Below, piece by piece: positions 1 to 7,326 of a stretch of DNA of 27,340 nt. Source of the DNA: JAJPJG01 sp034667645 (GTDB lineage: Bacteria; Verrucomicrobiota; Verrucomicrobiia; Chthoniobacterales; Chthoniobacteraceae); assembly GCA_034667645.1 (NCBI GenBank), contig JAXDQV010000305.1, positions 1 through 27,340 on the forward strand, read 5' to 3'. A model generated the notes under the pieces. The model ran no database searches and was not told the origin of the DNA. It saw only the letters and a list, made by a program, of their open reading frames with translations. The stretch's first letter is position 1; the number at the start of each line of letters is the position of its first letter. A program made the translations under genes and the position numbers.

Positions 1-33
1 TAGCAGTTCGCTGGAACCTCTGCGGACGGCTGG

Positions 34-273
34 TTATTTCGGAACCAGGAACAAGGCGTAGAACACGATCGCTTCCGCGAGCGCGATGGCCAGAATCGCC
101 TGCACCAGAATCGGTGTGGCCGCGCCGGGATTGCGGCCGACGGCGGACGCCGCGCCCATGCCGATAAGTCCGACGCCGATGGCCGCGCCAAGTGCTGCGA
201 GCCCTACGTGAAGGCTTCCGGTCAATTCCGCTAGTATTGGTAGTATCATATTATTTTCGGTTGGTTGTTTCAT
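34..273 (-). CDS. atpE: F-type ATP synthase subunit c
   Basis: This 79-residue proteolipid forms the rotating ion-carrying ring of the membrane Fo sector of ATP synthase. Two hydrophobic hairpin helices (about residues 22-46 and 54-77) flank the polar loop R47-N48-P49 that contacts the central stalk. Helix 1 is glycine-rich. Helix 2 carries the ion-binding carboxylate E67 in the context LAEAIVFY. E67 is followed by Ala rather than Thr/Ser and helix 1 lacks the sodium-type Gln, so proton coupling is inferred. The reading frame stays open upstream to position 360. The ATG at 273 is chosen because GGAGG lies 6 nt before it; an in-frame ATG at 249 would give a shorter protein. It lies 43 bp after atpB, and atpF is expected beyond the left edge. 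Nothing else was recognised in bases 1-33. Confidence 0.95.
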   Translation of the reverse strand: MKQPTENNMILPILAELTGSLHVGLAALGAAIGVGLIGMGAASAVGRNPGAATPILVQAILAIALAEAIVFYALFLVPK

Positions 274-279
274 CAGCGA

Positions 280-284
280 CCTCC
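280..284 (-). promoter_or_regulatory. Shine-Dalgarno site of atpE
   Basis: On the minus strand, GGAGG is followed after 6 nt by the ATG at 273. It decides the start of atpE within a reading frame that is open for a further 87 bases upstream. Most other genes here lack such a clear site, which fits the high translation demand for the c subunit. Confidence 0.8.
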
Positions 285-316
285 GCGGGAACCACGGTCC
301 GATCGCCGAAATTTTT

Positions 317-1249
317 CTAATGGTGCGCGGCCTCTCCGTGTCCCGGTTCGTGTTGCGCAATGAGGAGAGTGAAGACAGCGGTCAGGAGCATGAAGACCAG
401 CGCCTGGACGAAGCCAACGAGCAGCTCCAGGAAGTAAAAAGGAATCGGGATCAGCCACGCGAGCGATGGCACGACGTGACTCATCGATTCGAGCATGATC
501 TCGCCCGCGTAAATATTTCCGAACAGCCGGAAGCTCAGCGAGATCGGCCGGAATAAAATCGAAACGATTTCAAGGACGCCGACGATCAGGAAGACGAAAA
601 TCATCAGCACTTTGAGCAATCCTGTCGTGTCACCTTTCGGTCCGAAAATGTGCATGATGAAACCACCCGGGCCGTTCGCCTGGATAGCCCAGAAGATCCA
701 GCACATGAAAAAAATAAACGACATGGCGAACGTCATATTCAGGTCGGCATTCGCCCCGCGCAGGAGTGGCCTGTCCACATGCGAGAGACTCATTGATCCC
801 TCGGTCGGCCCCCATCCAATCGTGCCAACGCCGGGAATGAGGCCGAACCAGTTTGTGAACAGAATGAAGATAAAGATGGTCGCGAAAAACCAAAACGTTT
901 TGCGCACGAGATCGTGTCCGATCACTCCTTCGAGGAACTTGTAAAGACTCTCGACGAGCCATTCCCAGAAGTTCTGTGCGCCTTCCGGCACGTCCTTGAT
1001 GTTTCGGGTGGCGATTTGTGCGAAGACGATGATCCCGATCGCCACGACCCACGTGACCACCATCGAATTGGTGATCGCAAAGCCGTGGCCGAGATCAACC
1101 AGTCTCACGGCAAAAAGCGGAATCCCGTGTTCCTCTTTTTCCGCGTGCTCGACGGCTTCCGCTGCGACGCAAAGCGCCGGCAGAACCAGGAGCATGACCG
1201 CGCTCAAGAGCGGAATTAGGAGACGGGGGAACTTTCTGGAATTCATCAT
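317..1249 (-). CDS. atpB: F-type ATP synthase subunit a
   Basis: This is the stator half-channel subunit of the Fo proton channel, about 310 residues with several membrane helices. The family signature SFRLFGNIYAGE contains the essential arginine (about residue 241) that faces the c-ring glutamate. It is followed by the terminal helix motif FVQALVFMLLTAVF. NWFGLIPG in the second helix region is also typical. The N-terminus has an additional hydrophobic, signal-like stretch (about residues 9-28) and then a charged segment; such extensions occur in some bacterial a subunits. The start is uncertain: a GTG at 1255 and ATGs at 1249 and 1246 are all in frame, and none has a strong ribosome-binding site. 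The ATG at 1249 is chosen. It is the first atp gene of the operon, directly before atpE. No atpI is seen upstream. Confidence 0.95.
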   Translation of the reverse strand: MMNSRKFPRLLIPLLSAVMLLVLPALCVAAEAVEHAEKEEHGIPLFAVRLVDLGHGFAITNSMVVTWVVAIGIIVFAQIATRNIKDVPEGAQNFWEWLVESLYKFLEGVIGHDLVRKTFWFFATIFIFILFTNWFGLIPGVGTIGWGPTEGSMSLSHVDRPLLRGANADLNMTFAMSFIFFMCWIFWAIQANGPGGFIMHIFGPKGDTTGLLKVLMIFVFLIVGVLEIVSILFRPISLSFRLFGNIYAGEIMLESMSHVVPSLAWLIPIPFYFLELLVGFVQALVFMLLTAVFTLLIAQHEPGHGEAAHH

Positions 1250-1359
1250 GACCACGGGGGCTCAGCGTTCTCGAACCGGCGCGTTCCCGGTTGCTCTGAC
1301 AACTCGAAAATGCTGAGAACCCGAATGAAATATCGCAAGCAAAAGTTTGGCAAGGGGTT

Positions 1360-1377
1360 TTGTGAAATTTTTCACAA
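1360..1377. promoter_or_regulatory. Candidate Rex operator upstream of atpBE
   Basis: The palindrome TTGTGAAATTTTTCACAA lies in the 143-bp gap between the glycosyltransferase stop and atpB, about 110 bp before the atpB start. It is an exact match to the TTGTGAA-N4-TTCACAA consensus of Rex, the NADH/NAD+-sensing repressor of respiratory and fermentative genes. The dyad extends one base on each side to a 9-bp perfect repeat (1359-1367 and 1370-1378). It is not followed by a T-run on the minus strand, so it does not look like a terminator for the preceding gene. Function is inferred. No clear -35/-10 pair could be assigned, although TTGCCA and a following TATTTC lie just downstream. Confidence 0.7.
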
Positions 1378-1392
1378 ACTTTTTCTTCCACC

Positions 1393-3948
1393 TCAATCCC
1401 GGGAAAGTCGCAACCATTTCAGCAGGAGTTTCGGCTCCAGTTTAATTGTGGCGAAAGACGGACGCACGCGCCCGTAACGCGTGAGCAGGTGCTTTAATTC
1501 CCGTGTCGTGACCGCCGTTGAAAATTTGCTGCGGACGAGGTTCAAAGCGCATTGACCAAACTGCCGGGCGATGTCGCGTTTGCTTAACAGAGTGTCGAGT
1601 GCGTCAGCGAACGCGGCAGCGTCTCGCTCCCGGACAATTCTACCAGTTTCGCCTTCGGCGATCATTTCGGGGACCCCGGCCAGTCGCGTGGAGACTACCG
1701 GCAGTCCGCACGCCATCGCCTCCATGATCACCGTCGGCAGATTATCCATACCGCCATCCGCTTCGCGGGTGCAGGCCAGGGCGAAAACCCGCGCGCCGGC
1801 GAGGAATCGCTTCACCTCTTCCTCGGTGCGCGGTCCTTCCAACGCGACTTTTTGCTTGAGACCCAACCGGCCGATCTGGGCGCGCAGCTCAGCTTCCAGC
1901 GGTCCTTCGCCGATGATGCGGCAGTAAAATAAAGTTCCACGATTCCGCAGCAACGCGCATGCGTCGATCAGCGTGGAGAATCCTTTTTTTTCAATCAGGC
2001 GCCCGACGGAGACGATCTTTGGAATGCCGTCTTCAAATGCCGCCGCCGGAAATTTTTCGACCTGGATGCCGTTATAAACCCGGTGGATTTTTTTTGCGTC
2101 GCGCGGGAATTTATCACGAAGCCACTCTCGAGAAAAATCCGAAACGGTCACGACGGCGCGTGTATCCCGGACGAGATCTTCGAGACTCACGGGAAATTGC
2201 GTTTCGCAAAAAATGTCGTTCGCGTGCGCGGTGAATGAATAGCTGATGCCCCAAAATTTTCGGATCCACCAGGCGGTGCGGGCGGCGATCCCGGCGAAAT
2301 GGACATGCACGTGGCGAATCCCTCTACGCTTTAGTTCCAGGCCGAGCCAGGCGGCTTCATAGAGTCGAGTTTTGTCGCCGCGGTCGCCCCATGTGTTGAA
2401 CGTCTCCCAGACCTCGGAGCGAATTTTGTGCGCTTCGCGTGCGGCGCGAACGGCTTTGGTCAGCGCCTCGTCCTGCGGCAGGTAAACGACCTTGTTCGTC
2501 AACTCCATCGGGAAGCCTTCGGGTCGTTCGGCGCCGCGAATGGAGTAAACCGCCGGCTCCATTTTTTGCCGGGACATCTCCTCTACTTCGCGAAAGCAAA
2601 ACGTCTGGGTAAAAGAGGGAAACCGCTCGAATAAATAAGCGAACGAGTTTCCTCCACGTGCTTCCCCGCCCGTCATCCCGCGTGCAGTGGAGGGATCCGG
2701 TGGAGGCTCATTGAAAGCCTTACTCGATCCCCGGCCGCCGCCGGCGCTTCGCTCCGGATGACCAGTCGGCGCTCCAGATTCCGGGTCCGGCAGTTTCCCG
2801 ATCTGGCGCACCTCATCGTAATAGGACTCCAGTTTTTCAATCTGCGCACCGTGCTCGAAGTTCGCATGCACCGAAGCGCTCGCGGCTCGTCCCAGTGCGA
2901 AAAGTTGCGAAGGATTTTCCGCCAGCCGCAGCATGTTTTGAAACAGGGCGTCGTGATCGCGCTCCGCGGTCAGCAGGCCGGTGCTGCCATTTTCCACCGC
3001 CTCGGGAATGCCGCCATGCAGCGTCGCCAGCACCGGCAGCCCGGTGGACATCGCTTCGAGCATCGAATTTGGGATTCCTTCCTGGTTTTGATCTGCCGTC
3101 AGCTCGCTCGGATGAACAAAAACGTGCGATTCCGCGTAAAGCGCGCGCAGTTGATGCTGCGTCAAAAACCCGCGGAGCTCGACGGCGTGCGCAATTCCGA
3201 GCTCGCGCGCCAGTTCCTCGATCTCCCGTTTCATCGGGCCGTCGCCGGCAATAACGAAGCGCGACTTCGGGAAACGTTGGTTAAACAACGCGAAAGCCCG
3301 CAGCGCAGTGCGCAGGCCTTTTTTCGGAATCAACCGGCACGCCTGCACGAACCGCCACGCCCCGTCAGCAGGCGCCTCCCGCTGTTTCAATGGAAAATCG
3401 TCGAGCGGGATGCCGGTGCGGTTGATCCGGATTTTTTCGGGCGGGCAGCCGAGTGCGAGCAGTCGCTCCCGCAGCGAAAACGAACGGGCAAGGACTAGCG
3501 GCGAGACCTGAAGCAATTCGCGCAAGTTCGCTTCGTATTCCGGTTGATGCGGACGCAGCATCACATCCGCGCCGTGGAAGGAAACCAGGCACGGTTTTTC
3601 CCAGCCTTTGATGAAGGGCAGCAAATGCACCCCCGTGTGGCCGAAGTAAATGTGCATCAAGTCCGCATGACGCCGCCGGAATATGCGCATCATGCCTTGG
3701 AACTCGCCGCGATAATAAAGCGCGGGACGCTTCCGAACATGTTTGAGCCAGAACCGCCGAATGAAGTTTTTCCGCGGCTTCCGCGGCATCATCTCCACAT
3801 CACCAAACGGGAACTGCTCGGCCTCGATGCGTTCCTTGGCGACCACGAAGGTGTCGTAACGCCGCAATCCGGTTACCTGCCGGAAAATATGCAGCATTTC
3901 CGGCTTGAGAAAAGTCGTGCAGTAACTCGCGACGATGGGCTTGGGCAT
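1393..3948 (-). CDS. Double GT4 glycosyltransferase (two domains fused)
   Basis: The 851-residue protein contains two complete GT-B glycosyltransferases of the GT4 family in tandem. Domain 1 (about 1-385) has an N-terminal half with SFHGADV and a C-terminal donor-site motif EGIPNSMLEAM (E-x7-E) followed by HGGIPE. Domain 2 (about 435-851) starts at FAYLFERFPSFTQTF, a typical N-terminus of exopolysaccharide glycosyltransferases, and has FTAHANDIF and the donor-site motif DNLPTVIMEAM followed by LAGVPE. Each would move a sugar from a nucleotide-sugar to a lipid-linked or surface glycan on the cytoplasmic side. Between them lies a low-complexity linker (about 386-434), much of it encoded by a repeat-like palindrome. 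Domain 2 has no Met near its natural start, so it cannot simply be translated separately. No polysaccharide cluster surrounds it, and the substrates are unknown. It ends 143 bp before atpB. Confidence 0.88.
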   Translation of the reverse strand: MPKPIVASYCTTFLKPEMLHIFRQVTGLRRYDTFVVAKERIEAEQFPFGDVEMMPRKPRKNFIRRFWLKHVRKRPALYYRGEFQGMMRIFRRRHADLMHIYFGHTGVHLLPFIKGWEKPCLVSFHGADVMLRPHQPEYEANLRELLQVSPLVLARSFSLRERLLALGCPPEKIRINRTGIPLDDFPLKQREAPADGAWRFVQACRLIPKKGLRTALRAFALFNQRFPKSRFVIAGDGPMKREIEELARELGIAHAVELRGFLTQHQLRALYAESHVFVHPSELTADQNQEGIPNSMLEAMSTGLPVLATLHGGIPEAVENGSTGLLTAERDHDALFQNMLRLAENPSQLFALGRAASASVHANFEHGAQIEKLESYYDEVRQIGKLPDPESGAPTGHPERSAGGGRGSSKAFNEPPPDPSTARGMTGGEARGGNSFAYLFERFPSFTQTFCFREVEEMSRQKMEPAVYSIRGAERPEGFPMELTNKVVYLPQDEALTKAVRAAREAHKIRSEVWETFNTWGDRGDKTRLYEAAWLGLELKRRGIRHVHVHFAGIAARTAWWIRKFWGISYSFTAHANDIFCETQFPVSLEDLVRDTRAVVTVSDFSREWLRDKFPRDAKKIHRVYNGIQVEKFPAAAFEDGIPKIVSVGRLIEKKGFSTLIDACALLRNRGTLFYCRIIGEGPLEAELRAQIGRLGLKQKVALEGPRTEEEVKRFLAGARVFALACTREADGGMDNLPTVIMEAMACGLPVVSTRLAGVPEMIAEGETGRIVRERDAAAFADALDTLLSKRDIARQFGQCALNLVRSKFSTAVTTRELKHLLTRYGRVRPSFATIKLEPKLLLKWLRLSRD
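2672..2762. repeat. 91-bp repeat-like palindromic element within the glycosyltransferase fusion
   Basis: The element is bounded by GTCATCC (2672-2678) and its reverse complement GGATGAC (2756-2762). Further imperfect dyad symmetry lies inside, with GGGATC-type blocks in both arms. Read in the gene's frame it encodes roughly residues 396-426, including GHPERSAGGG near one end and DPSTARGMTGG near the other. This pattern resembles dispersed bacterial repeats whose translations read HPERSEG...DPS..RMT. That family assignment is from memory. Only one copy is visible in this window, so its repetitive nature is inferred. Confidence 0.6.
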
Positions 3949-4019
3949 CAGCGCGCAAGTCTCGTCAGCGCGGTGCGATTTGCCAACGAAGTTTAAAGTC
4001 CGCAGCTTTGGGCCGGATT

Positions 4020-5054
4020 CTACTCTGGCTTCCAGCCATCCGTGCCGCCGAGGACTGTTTCCAATGTGATCTTTTCAGCTTCCTCTTTAGTCAGCTGCTT
4101 CGTCCACGGTGCGCGTTTGTCGGGGTGAGCCCCGGGCCCTCTGGTGTTATACTCGGCATACCGCGCAGTTGTTTCGTTCTCCGGCTTGCTCCAGTTATTC
4201 CAGCCTTCCGGCTTGATGTGATCGCCCATTTCGCAGTTGAGATAAGTAACGCTGCCGTATGGCCGCCAGGGACGGCCGAGGTCCGCCATCGGAGGACCGC
4301 TCGACGGCTTGGGCGTGGCCGCCGCGCCCGTCGGATCCACCCACGGGGCAGGATCGCCGGTGAGCTTGCACTCCATGAAGACAAATCCATAAGGATGCTC
4401 CTGCGGCGTGCTCGCGGCAGTGATATGGCCGCCGTTCTTGCTCTTGATTTCGCAGTGGTCGAATACAGCGGTGCCGTCGCCGTATATGAAGTCCACCCGG
4501 CCTTCGATGTAGCAGTCCTTAAAGTATTGCCGCCCTTTGTTAATCATTAGCGTATCCTGCCAGCCCAGAAGCCGGCAGTTTTTCAGAACGATGCGATCAC
4601 CATCGATCCGCAGAGCAAGGGCTTGCCCGTGATCACCCGAGGTGTTTTGGATTGTTAGTTTTTCGGCGCGGAAGTTATCGGCAAGAACGTGCATGCACGG
4701 ATTGAACTTATTCGCCCCTTCGGGAATCGGGTCTTTCACGTTTCGATCCCACGTGATGACTGTTTTCTCCGTGTCGTCGCCTTCCAAAGTAACGTTGGAC
4801 TTGGTCGCCGGCACGATGACGGGTCCTTGATAGATTCCGGCTTTTATGTGGATGACTGAGGTTTCCTGGCTGTTGTCCGGCACAGCGGCAATGGCTTCCT
4901 GCACCGTCTTGTAATCACCGTCGCCCTCGGCGGAGACGGTGATTCTTTTTCCTTCGGCGAGCGCGTCGGCGCAGCTAAGGAAAAGGAAGGCGAAACTGCA
5001 GAGGCCACTGATTGGATTGCGTAGAGATAAGAGTGAGGGGGTCATGGAGATCAT
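4020..5054 (-). CDS. Pectinesterase (carbohydrate esterase family 8)
   Basis: This enzyme removes methyl esters from homogalacturonan, releasing methanol and leaving pectate. The 344-residue protein has an N-terminal signal peptide (hydrophobic about 16-30, ending near ALAEG) and then a right-handed beta-helix. All hallmark CE8 motifs are visible: GQALALR with Q144, the QDT motif Q166-D167, DFIYG with the catalytic D188, and LGRPW with R261. Export to the periplasm or beyond is expected. It starts 31 bp after the acetylesterase stop, so the two form a pectin de-esterification operon. A second in-frame ATG lies at 5045; neither start has a strong ribosome-binding site. The 71 bp to the next gene hold no recognised signal. 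Confidence 0.93.
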   Translation of the reverse strand: MISMTPSLLSLRNPISGLCSFAFLFLSCADALAEGKRITVSAEGDGDYKTVQEAIAAVPDNSQETSVIHIKAGIYQGPVIVPATKSNVTLEGDDTEKTVITWDRNVKDPIPEGANKFNPCMHVLADNFRAEKLTIQNTSGDHGQALALRIDGDRIVLKNCRLLGWQDTLMINKGRQYFKDCYIEGRVDFIYGDGTAVFDHCEIKSKNGGHITAASTPQEHPYGFVFMECKLTGDPAPWVDPTGAAATPKPSSGPPMADLGRPWRPYGSVTYLNCEMGDHIKPEGWNNWSKPENETTARYAEYNTRGPGAHPDKRAPWTKQLTKEEAEKITLETVLGGTDGWKPE

Positions 5055-5085
5055 AGGTTCGGAAAGTCGGATTTGTTGGAATAAG

Positions 5086-5859
5086 TCACTTGAGGTAAGG
5101 AGCCAGGTCCGGCACCGCCTTCTTCAGTTCTTCGGCGACGATGGGGCCGACCAATGCGCCACCTTTTTCGTTCAAGTGAGTCCCATCCACCGTTTGCGAG
5201 GCACCTGCGGTGGTGTCTGAGTTTTTGGAAGTAGGATCCGCATTCTTCATCGGCGAAATCTCCAGCACCTTATCCTTCCCGAGCTTTTCATAAAGCTCGA
5301 TCGATCGGGTGTGCAAATCGATCAGCGGCACCTTTTTCTCCACAGCGATTTCTTTTACCACATCAACCCATGGCTGGAGCTTGGAACGGATTTTCCCGTC
5401 CTCACCCCATTGCCGGCGGCTTAGCGAGGTTACTAAAACGGGCTTGATGCCCGCGGCCTTTGCATCGTCCACATATTGGGTCATGAACTGCTTATAGGTC
5501 GTCTGCGGATCAGTCTCACGGTCACCGTGGCCGGGCTGGTCGTTATGGCCGAACTGAATCAGCACGTAGTCAGGTTTCAGATCCAAGGCCTTCTTCCACG
5601 AACCTTCAGCGATAAAGCTTTTGGAACTGCGGCCGCCTTTGGAAAAATTGACACATTGCGCGTTCTCTTTGAGGCACTTTGCGAATCCCTGGCCCCAGCC
5701 GGCGTTGTCGGTGACCGTCGAGTCACCAACCAAGGCGATCATGATCTTAGGCTGAGACGCTGCGCCCTCGGCAAACGCAGTGAATCCGAAGAGCAGAACC
5801 AGCCCGGCGATGGAAGCGCGGAGCGAGCTGCGGCGAGTGAAGGTGGAGAGTAAGGTCAT
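5086..5859 (-). CDS. Rhamnogalacturonan acetylesterase-like SGNH hydrolase (CE12)
   Basis: The predicted role is to remove acetyl groups from the rhamnogalacturonan or pectin backbone, helping lyases and the adjacent pectinesterase. The protein has 257 residues from the ATG at 5859. The signal peptide covers about residues 1-30, ending FTAFAEG. SGNH blocks are in order: GDST with the nucleophile S47, the GGRSS glycine block around 75-79, GHND with N106, and DGTHLN with D225 and H228. This spacing fits rhamnogalacturonan acetylesterases. The frame is open to 5910, but the ATG at 5859 gives a normal signal peptide. It is followed after 31 bp by the pectinesterase. Other carbohydrate acetyl esters are possible substrates. 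Confidence 0.88.
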   Translation of the reverse strand: MTLLSTFTRRSSLRASIAGLVLLFGFTAFAEGAASQPKIMIALVGDSTVTDNAGWGQGFAKCLKENAQCVNFSKGGRSSKSFIAEGSWKKALDLKPDYVLIQFGHNDQPGHGDRETDPQTTYKQFMTQYVDDAKAAGIKPVLVTSLSRRQWGEDGKIRSKLQPWVDVVKEIAVEKKVPLIDLHTRSIELYEKLGKDKVLEISPMKNADPTSKNSDTTAGASQTVDGTHLNEKGGALVGPIVAEELKKAVPDLAPYLK

Positions 5860-6061
5860 CTGTTGTGGCTGGGAGCGGGGTTGGGTGCAAGCGGACGCGG
5901 CAGAAGCCACGCTAATTGGGGGGAGGGTCGCAGGAAATGACTAAACACCACGGGCGGAGATCGCCAGCAAAATGCCCTTTGCTCTACTGGCGAAAGGGAA
6001 GGCAGAGTGGTTTTTCCCACCCCGAGGACGATTGGGCATGCCGCCTGCTAAATAAGAAGTC
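5860..6061. other. Intergenic region with a hairpin
   Basis: Together with the small plus-strand frame at 6062-6223, this fills the 379-bp gap between the acetylesterase start and the xylose-isomerase-like stop. It should hold the promoter of the pectin operon, but no convincing -35/-10 was found. An inverted repeat, TCGCCAG (5961-5967) with CTGGCGA (5987-5993), overlaps an inner AGCAAA/TTTGCT pairing, giving a bulged hairpin. No T-run follows on either strand, so its role is unknown. Confidence 0.35.
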
Positions 6062-6223
6062 ATGAAACTGCTGAAGCCTCTTCGTCGCCTGCCGGCCAAA
6101 CCTTTTCGCTATGAAATCGTTTCGTGCGTTTTCGAGAGCGGCCGGGTCGTTCCCGGCATGTGGACCGGAAACCGCTGGTGGTCGGACAACGGCGAAATCG
6201 AGCCGACCCGCTGGCACCGCTGA
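6062..6223 (+). CDS. Possible small protein, 53 residues
   Basis: An ATG-to-TGA frame on the plus strand lies alone in the gap between two minus-strand genes. It encodes a basic N-terminus (MKLLKPLRRLPAKPFRYEIV) and a tryptophan-rich C-terminus (GMWTGNRWWSDNGEIEPTRW, then HR). The composition looks protein-like rather than random, and the Trp-rich end recalls short uncharacterised proteins ending in a PT.W motif. A weak AAGAAG lies just upstream. It converges on the xylose-isomerase-like gene, whose stop lies 15 bp away. Function is unknown, and minus-strand frames across the same DNA look like shadows. Confidence 0.4.
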   Translation: MKLLKPLRRLPAKPFRYEIVSCVFESGRVVPGMWTGNRWWSDNGEIEPTRWHR

Positions 6224-6238
6224 AGGGCGATCGACAGA

Positions 6239-7279
6239 TTACCTGCCGTAGAGACACCGGGCCAGGTAGCCCGAAAGCGCCGTGAGCCGGTTCTCTGCGC
6301 GAAAGTTTTCAATTTTCGCGCGATCCACCTCAAGCGCCCGCTCCCAAAGCCACGTCAGGTTGTCGGAGCTCACCGTCAAAACGTCCTTGATATGCTTCGG
6401 ATCGTCCACGCGCGGCGCTTTGACATCAAAGCAGACAATCCCCTCGTAACCCGCGTCCTGTAGCACGACGAGCAGAGCCAGATCCTTCAGCGGCTCGGTG
6501 TAACCGAAGGGAAGGTCCTGATCGTAGCGCTGACCGTCCTGCGCGTTGAGGTGGATGTGAAAGAGCTTTCCAGCTTCGAGGCACATCTCGACGTCCCACA
6601 AATAGTCGAGGCCCGCGATCCGGCTGTGAGCTGTCTCTGGATTCAGGCCGAACATCGGCTGCACGTCTGCATCCAGACGGCTGATCAGGTAAAGCGCCTC
6701 GCCGACATTCGCGAGATACATGTTGGCGCGGGGCTCGTTCGGCTTTGGCTCAAGGCCAAAACGGATTTCGTCTCCGAATTTCTCCTTTGCGTAATGCCCC
6801 ACCGCATTGAAGCCTTCAACGAGGCGCTTGAAAGCGTCGCGCCCGTTCTTCGCGAGGATGAAGTCGAATCCTTCGCGGCCATTCCAAAACACCATCACCT
6901 TCGCGCCCAGAATGTGAGTGGTCTCCACAGCGCGTTTGGCGTTCTCGAGCGCTCTTGCGCGCACACCCGCATCGTTCGAGGTCATGCCTCCGTCTTTGAA
7001 AAGAGTGTCGGCGAAAAACGAGGGCGTATACATGGCGCACTTGAGGCCGTTGGCCGCGGCGATCTTCAGTGCGCGCTCGGCGTCTTGCGCGGGAATTTCA
7101 TGATCATGCGCTTCGTAGAAACTCATTCCAGCCTCAGCGAGAAGCGGCAGGCGATCGAGAACGGGAATGGCATCGCGCGTCGGACCGCCAAAAGGATCGC
7201 CCCCGGGCCCGAGGTTCCAGACGCCGGCGCCAAGGCCGTTGATGCCTGCTTTGTTTTTGAGGAGATAAGGATTGGGCAT
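6239..7279 (-). CDS. Xylose isomerase-like TIM-barrel enzyme (class I-like, variant metal site)
   Basis: The 346-residue protein aligns by eye along its length with short class I xylose isomerases of the actinobacterial/Thermus type, which convert D-xylose to D-xylulose with two divalent metals. Recognisable blocks are AHDH with the ring-opening H58, KDGGMTSND, GREGFDF, EPKPNEPR with E177 and K179, NPETAHS with E215 and H218, YDQDL with D253 and D255, and FDVKAPR with D285. Two normally conserved acidic positions differ. The HIDLN block reads HIHLN, giving H243 where a metal-ligand Asp is usual, and the Asp of the FHDDD block is E61. It may therefore use another sugar or metal. It lies 47 bp after the sensor kinase gene on the same strand and has no good ribosome-binding site. 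No xylulokinase is seen nearby. Confidence 0.8.
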   Translation of the reverse strand: MPNPYLLKNKAGINGLGAGVWNLGPGGDPFGGPTRDAIPVLDRLPLLAEAGMSFYEAHDHEIPAQDAERALKIAAANGLKCAMYTPSFFADTLFKDGGMTSNDAGVRARALENAKRAVETTHILGAKVMVFWNGREGFDFILAKNGRDAFKRLVEGFNAVGHYAKEKFGDEIRFGLEPKPNEPRANMYLANVGEALYLISRLDADVQPMFGLNPETAHSRIAGLDYLWDVEMCLEAGKLFHIHLNAQDGQRYDQDLPFGYTEPLKDLALLVVLQDAGYEGIVCFDVKAPRVDDPKHIKDVLTVSSDNLTWLWERALEVDRAKIENFRAENRLTALSGYLARCLYGR

Positions 7280-7326
7280 GATGGGAGGTGGTTAAATAGA
7301 GCGTTGAGTCTTGCGCGCACACATGG

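Noticed and set aside
1359..1378. Palindrome as a terminator of the glycosyltransferase gene
   Set aside because: The stem is AT-rich and no T-run follows it on the minus strand; the exact Rex consensus explains it better.
5961..5993. Inverted repeat as a terminator or attachment site
   Set aside because: There is no T-run on either strand, and no duplicate sequence or integrase nearby.
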